A DNA stretch of 40,886 nucleotides, taken from positions 154,390-195,275 of the forward strand of contig HF999649.1 in the NCBI GenBank assembly GCA_000434055.1, read 5' to 3'. Position 1 is the stretch's first letter; the number at the start of each line of letters is the position of its first letter. Source of the DNA: Ruminococcus sp. CAG:488 (lineage in GTDB: Bacteria; Bacillota; Clostridia; Oscillospirales; Acutalibacteraceae). The position numbers and the translations under genes were made by a program. Below the pieces are notes generated by a model, which searched no databases, was not told the origin of the DNA, and saw only the letters and a list, made by a program, of their open reading frames with translations. Positions 1-7,701 of the stretch are shown one piece after another.

Positions 1-57
1 GGCTTCCGCAGATTTTGCGGCGAGCCGTATCGGGTCATGTATAAGCTCCCTAACCAT
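1..57 (-). CDS. def: Peptide deformylase, N-terminal 19 codons (cut by window edge)
   Basis: Only the first 19 codons are inside the window. They read MVRELIHDPIRLAAKSAEA, which resembles the usual start of Clostridia peptide deformylases (MVR-hydrophobic-DP, then a short stretch to KS). That enzyme removes the formyl group from nascent N-terminal methionine. The ATG at 55-57 has a CAGGAG ribosome site about 8 bases upstream and overlaps the end of the DUF4186 gene by 8 bases, so the two are translationally coupled. The catalytic motifs lie outside the window, so the call rests on the N-terminal pattern alone. Confidence 0.6.
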   Translation of the reverse strand, partial: MVRELIHDPIRLAAKSAEA

Positions 58-418
58 TTCTTTTGCTCCTGTATTCTTTTTCTATCCACGCCATAAGAAG
101 ATTGACTATTCTCCGTTGTTCGGATTCTGTGAGTGCTCGACCCTGCGGTACTCTGTACCATTTGTTAAGACATCCTCGACAGCAACACGCACAAGCATGC
201 TGTGCGACAAAGACGGGGTGTCCCCTCATCGGCGTCTGCTTTCCGTCATTGGGAATTTCGGCAGGCGCGAGCCTTTTCGCAACAAAATCGGCGGCATGCG
301 AACGAATCACATCAAGCCCTTTTTCGTCAATATACTTGACATTCTTCTCGTCAAGATGAAATCCCGAACGGAATTTTGATTTCTGAAGCTTTGCCAGAGC
401 CTCATCAACAGTCTGCAT
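50..418 (-). CDS. DUF4186 family protein
   Basis: This is a 122-residue protein of unknown biochemical role. It matches what I recall of DUF4186: a helical N-terminus, then a central Cys-rich stretch (HACACCCRGCLNKW, about residues 74-87) and a C-terminal helix ending in WIEKEYRSKRNG. The clustered cysteines and histidine suggest metal binding, which is inference. It starts 2 bases after the DUF1003 stop and overlaps the def start, so it sits in the middle of a three-gene operon. No signal peptide or membrane segment is visible. Confidence 0.7.
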   Translation of the reverse strand: MQTVDEALAKLQKSKFRSGFHLDEKNVKYIDEKGLDVIRSHAADFVAKRLAPAEIPNDGKQTPMRGHPVFVAQHACACCCRGCLNKWYRVPQGRALTESEQRRIVNLLMAWIEKEYRSKRNG

Positions 419-420
419 TC

Positions 421-927
421 TTATTCTTCCTTATCGCTGTTATTCTTCTCATCACGAATAAGCTTTTCAAGTATAACCTGCTTTGCAATTATTTTGTTCA
501 TTTTATCGTGAAGATCTTCAATCATTATCTCCGTTTTGAGATTGACCTTATAATCGTTCTCTGCGCGGCGACGATCCTTCTCCTCCTGACGGTTCTGACT
601 CATCATAATGAGCGGAGCCTGAATTGCCGCAACGCAGGAAAGAACAAGATTAAGCAAGATAAACGGATACGGGTCAAATGCACGTTTGGCAAGAAGAATA
701 TTGCCCACCATCCAAAGTATCAGCACTGCCGTAAACGAAAATATGAAGGCCCAACTGCCTGCAAATTTGGCAATTCTGTCGGCGGCACGCTGACCGACTG
801 TATATTTTTCCTTTTGAGGATTTGCGGAAACGCGGCTGTTCGCAAGCATGTTAAGTATTTCCTCATCGGACATATCATGCTTTACATCGGAGATTATTTC
901 TCTGATAAGCTTTTTATTTGATTTCAC
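421..927 (-). CDS. DUF1003 family membrane protein
   Basis: This is a 168-residue protein with two hydrophobic segments (about residues 58-80 and 88-110) separated by a short polar loop containing FDPYPF. A charged coiled-coil-like C-terminus follows. This is the DUF1003 pattern (two TM helices, FDPYPFILLN, QAPLIMMSQNRQ). The function is unknown. The start is a GTG at 925-927 behind an AAAGGAG ribosome site. It is the first gene of the operon that continues into DUF4186 and def. A TATAAT box lies at 959-964 with no convincing -35. Confidence 0.8.
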   Translation of the reverse strand: MKSNKKLIREIISDVKHDMSDEEILNMLANSRVSANPQKEKYTVGQRAADRIAKFAGSWAFIFSFTAVLILWMVGNILLAKRAFDPYPFILLNLVLSCVAAIQAPLIMMSQNRQEEKDRRRAENDYKVNLKTEIMIEDLHDKMNKIIAKQVILEKLIRDEKNNSDKEE

Positions 928-993
928 AAAGAAGACTCCTTTGTTCTTTTATAACACGATTATAGCATATTATTATTCATTTTACCAGTACTA

Positions 994-1023
994 TTGACAA
1001 GAACTTTTATATTGTGATAGAAT
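994..1023 (+). promoter_or_regulatory. Sigma-A type promoter of the SDR gene
   Basis: TTGACA at 994-999, an 18-base spacer and TAGAAT at 1018-1023 precede the ATG at 1054. A GAGGT ribosome site lies at 1041-1045. Confidence 0.7.
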
Positions 1024-1053
1024 TCTTACAAATATTTATAGAGGTAATGTAAA

Positions 1054-1848
1054 ATGAATACAAATAAAATTGCAGTTATCACCGGTGCAGGTTCCGGAAT
1101 CGGTCTTGCAACAGCTCGGATGCTGCAGGAAAAGGGTTATACGGTCTATAATCTCAGCCGACACCCTGCCGAAAATGAGAAAAACAAATTCATCTTTGCC
1201 GATGTTTCCGACTCTTTGACTATAAAAGCTGCAATTGATAAAGTCATTGCCGAAAGCGGTAGGATTGACCTGCTTGTAACCTCGGCCGGAATGGGAGTTT
1301 CGGGAGCAATTGAATTCATTGAGGAAGAAGAGATGAAGCGTCAGTTTGAGGTCAACCTCTTCGGCACGATAAATACAGTCAAGGCTGTTTTGCCTCAAAT
1401 GAGGAAGCAAAAGCGTGGCAGAATTATTTGCATAAGCTCCGTAGCCGCCGTTTATTCAATTCCGTTTCAGGCTTATTATTCGGCATCAAAGGCAGCCATA
1501 AATTCCTTCATCGATGCCCTGACCAATGAGGTCAAGTCCTTCGGAATAGAGGTAACCTCAGTTATGCCCGGCGACATTTCAACCGGATTCACCGCCGCAA
1601 GGATAAAGTCAAATGCGGGTGACGACGTGTACTCGGGGGTTATCGGTTCGGCTGTTTCGGCGATGGAAAAAGACGAGAAAAACGGTATGACACCGGATTC
1701 TGTCGCAAGACTTGTTGTCAAGCTCGCCGAAAAGAAACACGTCGCTCCCCTTTACACCGCAGGATTGCAGTATAAAACGCTCGTATTTCTTTCGAGGCTT
1801 TTACCGCACAAGCTTGCAGTGAAAGTCGTCGGCGGAATGTATAAATAA
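1054..1848 (+). CDS. Short-chain dehydrogenase/reductase (SDR) family oxidoreductase
   Basis: This is a 264-residue classical SDR. The N-terminal Rossmann motif TGAGSGIG (about residues 11-18) binds NAD(P). A later NSAG-equivalent appears as TSAGMG, and the catalytic Ser (CISSVAA) and YYSASKAA (Tyr-x-x-x-Lys) motifs follow. The final 60 residues are a substrate-binding lid with no recognisable specificity signature. It is likely cytosolic and NADP-dependent, since a basic residue pair (SRH) follows beta-2. The substrate cannot be told. It is a single gene with its own promoter and a strong terminator at 1853-1896. Confidence 0.88.
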   Translation: MNTNKIAVITGAGSGIGLATARMLQEKGYTVYNLSRHPAENEKNKFIFADVSDSLTIKAAIDKVIAESGRIDLLVTSAGMGVSGAIEFIEEEEMKRQFEVNLFGTINTVKAVLPQMRKQKRGRIICISSVAAVYSIPFQAYYSASKAAINSFIDALTNEVKSFGIEVTSVMPGDISTGFTAARIKSNAGDDVYSGVIGSAVSAMEKDEKNGMTPDSVARLVVKLAEKKHVAPLYTAGLQYKTLVFLSRLLPHKLAVKVVGGMYK

Positions 1849-1852
1849 AATA

Positions 1853-1896
1853 CTGCTGCACTTAGCGTAACAACTAAATGCAGCAGTTGTTTTTTT
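1853..1896 (+). terminator. Rho-independent terminator of the SDR gene
   Basis: Perfect 8-bp arms CTGCTGCA (1853-1860) and TGCAGCAG (1879-1886) are followed by TTGTTTTTTT. The T-run reaches the end of the convergent minus-strand gene. Confidence 0.8.
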
Positions 1897-2707
1897 ATTC
1901 GGCTTTTTTCGGCAAACAAATGTAATGGTGAAGAATGTTGATATCCTCAGGCATATAAAGTCCGTGAGAACCGCAGCCTGCATCAATCTCATGGCATCCG
2001 TGATCCATCGCAAAGCCCAAGAGAGTGTTGTGATTTTTCCAATTATTGCGAATCAACTCGCAAAAGATTGAAAACACCTGCGAATTTTCGGTAAGCTGAG
2101 CGAGCGTGTTCGGATCTTCGGGTCCCTTGTGATGCATTATTGCATCAAAGTTTTCGTTATAAACAACTATCAAATCATATTTATCCTCAAGAATAAGCTC
2201 ACAAGCCTTTGCGTTGATTTCAGGAACGGTTTCATAGATAAAATAATCCATGTCGCGCTCAAGGAATATCTTGCCGATCGAGCAGGTCGTATCCGCAATA
2301 ATTGCCGCCTTTTTTCCTGCACGGATAAATGCGTCAAAAATCGTGTCTATCGTCAGAACGGGCTTTTTATATACCGTGATACCGTGAACCTCAGGCTGTG
2401 CACCTGTGTACATTGTCGCAAAACACACGGGAGTGACCGACGGCATAACCGTTGCAAACGGCACATGAAGCTCCGTGCGGTCAAGCGTATCGTCCATAAA
2501 TTCGGGATATTTTTCCTGCACCCATTGCGCTACCGCATCGGGATTATACATAAAGAGCCTGTCGGCTTTTTCTCCGTTGAATTTTTTTCCGGCATAGTCA
2601 ACGATGACCTGAGCCGCCTCTGCCGCCTCTTTCGGCGGTTCGACACCCATAACCTTGCACAGCGCCGCACACAAGGTGTCGAGTGAAAGACTGTTAAATT
2701 CGTCCAT
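1895..2707 (-). CDS. Alkaline-phosphatase-fold hydrolase, divergent (phosphodiesterase-like)
   Basis: This is a 270-residue protein. The start chosen is ATG at 2705-2707, 8 bases after AAGGGG; a GTG three codons upstream (2714-2716) is less well placed. It looks like the AlkP/nucleotide pyrophosphatase superfamily. PSVTPVCFATMYTG carries the likely Thr nucleophile, VHGI follows, an Asp/His pair lies in the middle (DAIMHHKGP), and DHGCHEID and GSHG look like C-terminal metal ligands. The usual N-terminal DGxR metal motif is absent. An Asp in YNPDA may replace it. There is no signal peptide, so it is probably cytosolic. The substrate is unknown. Confidence 0.65.
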   Translation of the reverse strand: MDEFNSLSLDTLCAALCKVMGVEPPKEAAEAAQVIVDYAGKKFNGEKADRLFMYNPDAVAQWVQEKYPEFMDDTLDRTELHVPFATVMPSVTPVCFATMYTGAQPEVHGITVYKKPVLTIDTIFDAFIRAGKKAAIIADTTCSIGKIFLERDMDYFIYETVPEINAKACELILEDKYDLIVVYNENFDAIMHHKGPEDPNTLAQLTENSQVFSIFCELIRNNWKNHNTLLGFAMDHGCHEIDAGCGSHGLYMPEDINILHHYICLPKKAE

Positions 2708-2765
2708 TTTATACACCCCTTAACTGATATGGGTTTATGATATCATATCAAACGGTAAAAAGCAA

Positions 2766-2800
2766 TAAAACTGCCGCAGAAAACTCTGCGACAGCATTTT
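2766..2800 (-). terminator. Terminator downstream of serA
   Basis: On the minus strand GCTGTCGCAGAG and TCTGCGGCAG form a stem with one mismatch, followed by a T-rich tail. It lies 11 bases past the serA stop. Confidence 0.6.
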
Positions 2801-2810
2801 TTATAAAATT

Positions 2811-3935
2811 TTATTTAATCACTCTTACTCTGATAACGCCGTCGATTGCTTCAAGGGCGGCAGCGTCTGCCTCGGAGTCAACAACCGAGTAACCGTATGC
2901 TCCTCTTACTGCGCTCTTTGCGTCTGCACCGAGTACAGCCTTAACTGCGTCTGCGGCGTCAGCCTTGTGAATAACGCAGGTTCTTGCACCGTCAACCTTG
3001 TCAAGCGGCATTCTCGGCATATTTACCGAGTTTACGATCTCGCCTTTTTCGATGTAAGCGATAAGCTCATCGGCAGCCATAACCGCACAGTTGTCCTCGC
3101 TCTCGGGAGTTGATGCGCCGAGGTGCGGAATAGCGATAACGCCGTCAACGCCGATAACCTCATCCGATGGGAAGTCCGTAACATAAGCGGCAGCCTTACC
3201 GCTTTCAAGTGCGGCAATCATGTCTGCGCTGTTTACAAGTCCTCCGCGGGCAAAGTTGAGAATTCTTACTCTGTCCTTGCAAAGTGCAAGCGTGTCCTTA
3301 TTGACTGTATCTTTTGTTCCGTCATTGAGCGGAACGTGAATTGTGATGTAATCACTCTTTTTAAAGATGTCGTTGATGTCCTCAACGATCTCTGTATCTG
3401 CCGAAAGAGCTGCCTTAACACCCTCGGAAAGAAACGGGTCATAGCCGACGATTTTCATGCCGAGTGCTTCGGCAGCCTGAGCAACCTTGAAGCCTATTGC
3501 GCCGAGACCGATAACACCGAGCGTCTTGCCCATAATCTCCGGACCTGCGAACTGCGACTTGCCTTTTTCAACGAGCTTGCCGACATTGTCACCCTCGCCC
3601 TTGAGACCCTTGCACCAGTCATAAGCAGCCGTAACCTTTCTCGAAGCGAGAAGAAGTCCGCAAATTACAAGCTCCTTAACGGCGTTTGCATTTGCACCGG
3701 GTGTGTTGAAAACAACTATGCCCTGCTCTGCACACTTATCAACCGGGATATTGTTTGTACCTGCACCGGCACGGGCGATTGCGAGAGTTTCGGGAGCGAA
3801 TGTCGTCTCGTGCATCGAAGCCGAACGAACCATAACGGCTGTCGGATTCTCACAGCTGTCCGAGCAAGAGTACTTTCCGTCGAAACGGTCGGTGCCGCAG
3901 GCGGCAATTTTGTTGAGAGTAAGAATATTATACAT
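2811..3935 (-). CDS. serA: D-3-phosphoglycerate dehydrogenase
   Basis: This enzyme oxidises 3-phosphoglycerate to 3-phosphohydroxypyruvate, the first step of serine synthesis. The start is ATG at 3933-3935 with GGAG 8 bases upstream; longer in-frame extensions lack a ribosome site. The 374 residues show a D-2-hydroxyacid dehydrogenase fold: GAGTNNIP near residue 76, the NAD-binding GLGAIG motif near residue 160, NFARGG with the catalytic Arg, and PHLGAST with the catalytic His. A short ACT-like tail follows at about residues 310-374, shorter than in the E. coli enzyme. It follows serC on the same strand, with a 150-bp palindromic repeat between the two genes. Confidence 0.9.
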   Translation of the reverse strand: MYNILTLNKIAACGTDRFDGKYSCSDSCENPTAVMVRSASMHETTFAPETLAIARAGAGTNNIPVDKCAEQGIVVFNTPGANANAVKELVICGLLLASRKVTAAYDWCKGLKGEGDNVGKLVEKGKSQFAGPEIMGKTLGVIGLGAIGFKVAQAAEALGMKIVGYDPFLSEGVKAALSADTEIVEDINDIFKKSDYITIHVPLNDGTKDTVNKDTLALCKDRVRILNFARGGLVNSADMIAALESGKAAAYVTDFPSDEVIGVDGVIAIPHLGASTPESEDNCAVMAADELIAYIEKGEIVNSVNMPRMPLDKVDGARTCVIHKADAADAVKAVLGADAKSAVRGAYGYSVVDSEADAAALEAIDGVIRVRVIK

Positions 3936-3990
3936 AAAATTATCTCCTTTTATAAAATAAGGCTGTTCCGTTAAAGGTAAAGGCAACACA

Positions 3991-4138
3991 AGCCTTCCCC
4001 TTGAGGGGAAGGTGGGCGGCGGATTGCGCCGCTCGGATGAGGTGGCAAGTTTTAATCACAGCAATTTAATGAAATCAAAACTTGGCTTTTCCACCTCATC
4101 AGTCGCTTATGCGACAGCTTTCCCTCAAGGGGAAGCCT
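3991..4138. repeat. Palindromic intergenic repeat (MITE/REP-like) between serC and serA
   Basis: The left end AGCCTTCCCCTTGAGGGG and the right end CCCTCAAGGGGAAGCCT are imperfect inverted copies. Each also carries its own small hairpin, and inner arms GATGAGGTGG and CCACCTCATC close the middle. The whole 148 bp can fold as one long cruciform or RNA hairpin. Related units lie at 17097-17219 and 17424-17447. There is no transposase gene. Readthrough from serC into serA would have to cross it. Confidence 0.75.
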
Positions 4139-4183
4139 GCTTTGTGCCATCTGACTTTAAGATAACAGCCTGTGTGTTTTTAT

Positions 4184-5266
4184 TTATGAATTAGCTTCCT
4201 CGAACTTCTTCATGAACTCAACGAGCTTTTCAACGCCCTCAATCGGCATTGCGTTGTAGATAGAAGCTCTCATACCGCCAACGGTCTTGTGACCCTTGAG
4301 GTTGATGAAGCCTGCCTCTGTTGCCTCGGCAATGAACTTTGCTTCCATGTCCTTGTCGCCGATAACGAACGGAACGTTCATAAGAGAACGGTCCTCCTTA
4401 ACAACAGTGCCCTTGAAGAGCTTGCTTGAATCAAGGTAATCGTAAAGGATCTTAGCTTTAGCTTCGTTTCTTGCCTTCATAGCGTCAAGACCGCCGATGC
4501 TCTTGATCCACTCAAGAACAAGCTTGCACATATAAATTGTGTAGCACGGCGGAGTGTTGTACATTGAACCGTTATCTGCGTGAATCTTATAGTCAAGCAT
4601 TGTCGGTGTATAATCACGGGCATGACCGAGCATATCCTCGCGGATGATAGCGATTACAAGACCTGCCGGAGCAACGTTCTTCTGAGCACCGCCGTAAACC
4701 ATCGCAAACTTGGAGATATCAAGCGGCTCCGAGAAGAAGCAGGATGAAACGTCTGCAATAAGAGGAATATCGCCTGTGTCTGGGATATACTTGAATGTTG
4801 TGCCGTAAATCGTATTGTTCATGCAATAGTAAACATAGTCAATATCGTCACGGAAGCTCTCACGGGTTGTCTTGGGGATATAAGTGTAAGTCTTATCCTC
4901 CGATGAAGCTGCGGCAACAACATCGCCGTACTTCTTAGCCTCTTTGAAAGCCTGGTTTGCCCAACGGCCTGTGATGATGTAGTCAGCCTTGCCTGTGCCG
5001 TTCATAAAGTTGAGCGGAATGGCTGCGAACTGAGTGGAAGCGCCGCCCTGAAGGAAAAGAACCTTGTAGTTATCCGGAACCTTGTAGATCTCACGGACAA
5101 GAGCCTCTGCGGAATCAATGATTCCCTGGAAAGCCTTTGAACGGTGCGACATCTCCATAACGGATGTGCCTGTGCCCTCATAGTCCAGCATCTCTGCGGC
5201 TGCCTTGTTCAGAACCGACTCGGGAAGCATGGACGGACCTGCTGAAAAGTTATATACTCTACCCAT
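4184..5266 (-). CDS. serC: Phosphoserine aminotransferase
   Basis: This PLP enzyme converts 3-phosphohydroxypyruvate and glutamate to phosphoserine. It has 360 residues, the normal family length. It begins MGRVYNFSAGPSMLP, the canonical SerC N-terminus, has FLQGGASTQF near residue 70, and GGAQKN near residue 193 carries the PLP lysine. The C-terminus contains VGGMRASIYNAMP, typical of the family. It is first in the serC-serA unit, with a consensus promoter at 5343-5371. No serB phosphatase is in the window. Confidence 0.95.
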   Translation of the reverse strand: MGRVYNFSAGPSMLPESVLNKAAAEMLDYEGTGTSVMEMSHRSKAFQGIIDSAEALVREIYKVPDNYKVLFLQGGASTQFAAIPLNFMNGTGKADYIITGRWANQAFKEAKKYGDVVAAASSEDKTYTYIPKTTRESFRDDIDYVYYCMNNTIYGTTFKYIPDTGDIPLIADVSSCFFSEPLDISKFAMVYGGAQKNVAPAGLVIAIIREDMLGHARDYTPTMLDYKIHADNGSMYNTPPCYTIYMCKLVLEWIKSIGGLDAMKARNEAKAKILYDYLDSSKLFKGTVVKEDRSLMNVPFVIGDKDMEAKFIAEATEAGFINLKGHKTVGGMRASIYNAMPIEGVEKLVEFMKKFEEANS

Positions 5267-5288
5267 AATAAAACCTCCGATAGATTTT

Positions 5289-5371
5289 AGGCAATGTCAC
5301 ATAATTTCAACTGCGGTATTGCCTTAAATATTTTACTGAAATATTATACCTTTATGTTAATTCTTTGTCAA
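5289..5371 (-). promoter_or_regulatory. serC promoter and 5' leader hairpin
   Basis: On the minus strand TTGACA (5366-5371), 17 bases and TATAAT (5343-5348) form a consensus promoter. The leader then contains AGGCAAT and ATTGCCT arms (outer ends 5324 and 5289) that can close a 36-base hairpin before the CGGAGG ribosome site. No known serine or glycine riboswitch pattern is recognised. The wider 5267-5610 intergenic region otherwise holds only the divergent pgk promoter. Confidence 0.65.
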
Positions 5372-5497
5372 CTATGTTTTGTTTGTATTATTTTAAATTG
5401 TTTTATTCCTTCTTTGAACAAAATGGTGAATAAACGAAAAAAATATGCTAATTTTATGTATATACTGATATATTGTTAAATTTTTGGCTATTGGTAC

Positions 5498-5526
5498 TTG
5501 AAAAATTTCCCGTAATGTTGTAAAAT
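5498..5526 (+). promoter_or_regulatory. Promoter of pgk-tpiA-gpmI
   Basis: TTGAAA at 5498-5503, a 17-base spacer and TAAAAT at 5521-5526 lie 84 bases before the pgk ATG. A GAAAGGAAG ribosome site precedes the start. Confidence 0.55.
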
Positions 5527-5610
5527 AAATCGGATTGAAAATAAACAGGCAATGCCGCACAACTATGGCTTGCGAATTGTCTGAAACTATTTCTGAAAGG
5601 AAGATCAATA

Positions 5611-6801
5611 ATGGAAGCTCTTAACAAAAAGACTGTTGAGGATATTGACGTAAACGGCAAGAAGGTTCTTGTACGCTGCGACTTCAACGTTCCTCTCAAG
5701 GACGGCGTTATTACAAGCGACAAGCGTATTGTTGCTTCGCTCCCGACAATCAAATATCTTATCGACCATAATGCAAAGGTTATCCTTTGCTCACATCTCG
5801 GCAGACCCAAGGGTGAATTCAAGCCTGAGTTTTCTCTTGCTCCCGTTGCCGCTCGCCTTTCCGAGCTCCTCGGTAAGGAAGTTAAGATGGCAAAGGACGT
5901 TGTAGGCGAAAGTGCACAGTCACTCGCCGCTTCGCTTCAGGACGGCGACGTAATGCTTCTCGAAAACGTTCGTTTCCACAAGGAGGAGACAAAGAACGAT
6001 CCCGAATTCTCAAAGAAGCTTGCTTCTCTTGCAGATATCTTTGTAAACGATGCCTTCGGTTCTGCTCACAGAGCCCACAGCTCAACAACAGGTGTTGCCG
6101 ACTATCTTCCCGCAGTCTGCGGATTCCTCATTCAGAAGGAAATCAAATTCATCGGCGGTGCCCTTGCTAACCCGAAGCGTCCGCTTGTTGCTATTCTCGG
6201 CGGTGCTAAGGTATCTGACAAGATCGGCGTTATAACCAATCTCCTCGACAAGTGTGACACAATCATCGTCGGCGGCGGTATGGCTTACACATTCATGAAG
6301 GCTCTCGGCTACAACATCGGTAATTCTCTTCTTGAGGAAGACAGAATCGAAGATGCTTTGAACATGATGAATAAAGCTAAGGAAAAGGGAGTTAAGTTCC
6401 TTATTCCGGTTGACAATAAGGTAGGTAAAGAGTACAAGCCCGACACAGAGGCTATGGTTATCGACAGTGATATCATTCCCGACGGCTGGATGGGTCTTGA
6501 CATCGGTCCTAAGACACAGGCTCTCTTCGCTGACGCTATCAAGGGCAGCGGAACGGTAATCTGGAACGGACCTATGGGCGTTTCCGAGTGGGATAACTTC
6601 GCAGCAGGTACAATCGCTGTTGCAACTGCCGTTGCAGATTCCGGCGCTATCTCAATCATCGGCGGCGGCGACTCGGCTGCTGCTGTTCAGAAGCTCGGTT
6701 TTGCCGACAAGATGTCTCACATCTCAACAGGCGGCGGTGCTTCTCTTGAATTCCTTGAGGGCAAGGAGCTTCCGGGCATCGTAGCTCTTAACGACAAATA
6801 A
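5611..6801 (+). CDS. pgk: Phosphoglycerate kinase
   Basis: This enzyme transfers phosphate from 1,3-bisphosphoglycerate to ADP in glycolysis. It has 396 residues, the usual bacterial length. VLVRCDFNVP lies near residue 20, HLGRP binds the substrate near residue 62, and GGAKVSDKIGV is the nucleotide-domain entry. The C-terminal GGGDSAAAV and STGGGASLE motifs are intact. It is first of the pgk-tpiA-gpmI set, with tpiA starting 15 bases after its stop. No gapA or eno is adjacent. Confidence 0.97.
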   Translation: MEALNKKTVEDIDVNGKKVLVRCDFNVPLKDGVITSDKRIVASLPTIKYLIDHNAKVILCSHLGRPKGEFKPEFSLAPVAARLSELLGKEVKMAKDVVGESAQSLAASLQDGDVMLLENVRFHKEETKNDPEFSKKLASLADIFVNDAFGSAHRAHSSTTGVADYLPAVCGFLIQKEIKFIGGALANPKRPLVAILGGAKVSDKIGVITNLLDKCDTIIVGGGMAYTFMKALGYNIGNSLLEEDRIEDALNMMNKAKEKGVKFLIPVDNKVGKEYKPDTEAMVIDSDIIPDGWMGLDIGPKTQALFADAIKGSGTVIWNGPMGVSEWDNFAAGTIAVATAVADSGAISIIGGGDSAAAVQKLGFADKMSHISTGGGASLEFLEGKELPGIVALNDK

Positions 6802-6816
6802 TCGGAGGTAGTTAAA

Positions 6817-7584
6817 ATGAACAAATCACTTCGTAAAGCAGTTATCGCAGGTAACTGGAAAATGAATAAAACCCCTGCGGAGACTACAGCTCTCATCAAT
6901 GAGATCAAGCCTCTCGTTGCAGACGCAGATTGTGACGTAGTTTGCTGCGTCCCCTATGTTGACCTTTTTGCAGCTCTTGAAGCAGCTAAGGGTTCAAACA
7001 TCAAAATCGGTGCAGAGAACTGCCACTGGGCAAAGAGCGGCGCATTCACAGGTGAGGTTTCCGCAGAAATGCTCAAGGCTTGCGGCGTTGATATCGTTAT
7101 CACAGGCCACAGCGAGAGAAGGACATACTTCGGCGATACAGACGTTACAGTTCACGACCGCACGAGAGCCGCTCTTGACAACGGCATGACTGTTATCCTC
7201 TGCGTAGGTGAATATCTTGAGCAGCGTGAGCAGAACATCACAATGGAAGTCGTTTCCTCTCAGGTTAAGATTGCTCTTGCGGGCGTAAGCAAGGAAGAGC
7301 TTGACAGAATCATCATCGCATATGAGCCGGTTTGGGCTATCGGAACAGGCAAGACTGCAACAGCCGATCAGGCTGAGGAGGTCTGCAAGGCTATCCGTGA
7401 GCTTATCGCCGAGCTTTATGACAAGGAAGCTGCCGACAAGTTTGTTGTTCAGTACGGCGGATCAATGAACGCCAAGAATGCAGATGAGCTTCTCGGCAAG
7501 GAAGATGTTGACGGCGGTCTTATCGGCGGCGCATCTCTCAAGGCTCCCGACTTTGCGGCTATTGTTAAGGCAGCAAGTAAATAA
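6817..7584 (+). CDS. tpiA: Triose-phosphate isomerase
   Basis: This enzyme interconverts dihydroxyacetone phosphate and glyceraldehyde 3-phosphate. The 255 residues include GNWKMNK with the catalytic Lys, ITGHSERR with the catalytic His, AYEPVWAIGTGKTA with the catalytic Glu and the flexible loop 6, and QYGGSM plus GGLIGGASL for phosphate binding. An ATCGGAGG ribosome site precedes the ATG. It is co-transcribed with pgk. Confidence 0.97.
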   Translation: MNKSLRKAVIAGNWKMNKTPAETTALINEIKPLVADADCDVVCCVPYVDLFAALEAAKGSNIKIGAENCHWAKSGAFTGEVSAEMLKACGVDIVITGHSERRTYFGDTDVTVHDRTRAALDNGMTVILCVGEYLEQREQNITMEVVSSQVKIALAGVSKEELDRIIIAYEPVWAIGTGKTATADQAEEVCKAIRELIAELYDKEAADKFVVQYGGSMNAKNADELLGKEDVDGGLIGGASLKAPDFAAIVKAASK

Positions 7585-7605
7585 TTTATATCGGATATAA
7601 TTTTC

Positions 7606-7680
7606 GCGGGGCTGACGCATTATGCGCAGACCAAAGAGACTCGAGATCTTTGGTCTTCATAAAATGCGGCAGTCCTCTGA
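7606..7680 (+). other. Nested stem-loop element between tpiA and gpmI
   Basis: A perfect 10-bp hairpin, AGACCAAAGA (7628-7637) with TCTTTGGTCT (7647-7656), sits inside outer arms CTGACGCATT (7612-7621) and AATGCGGCAG (7663-7672). The outer arms pair with one mismatch and can extend outward. No T-run follows, so it does not look like a simple terminator. It may be a processing or stability element that sets gpmI expression within the glycolytic transcript. It matches no RNA family I recognise. Confidence 0.55.
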
Positions 7681-7701
7681 TTTTGAAAGTGGTGATTTAT
7701 T

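Noticed and set aside
376..921. 181-codon plus-strand frame over the DUF1003 gene
   Set aside because: It is the shadow of a recognised membrane protein on the other strand and has no ribosome site or family features.
4012..4194. 60-codon frame inside the serC-serA repeat
   Set aside because: It lies entirely in the palindromic repeat and its codons follow the repeat symmetry.
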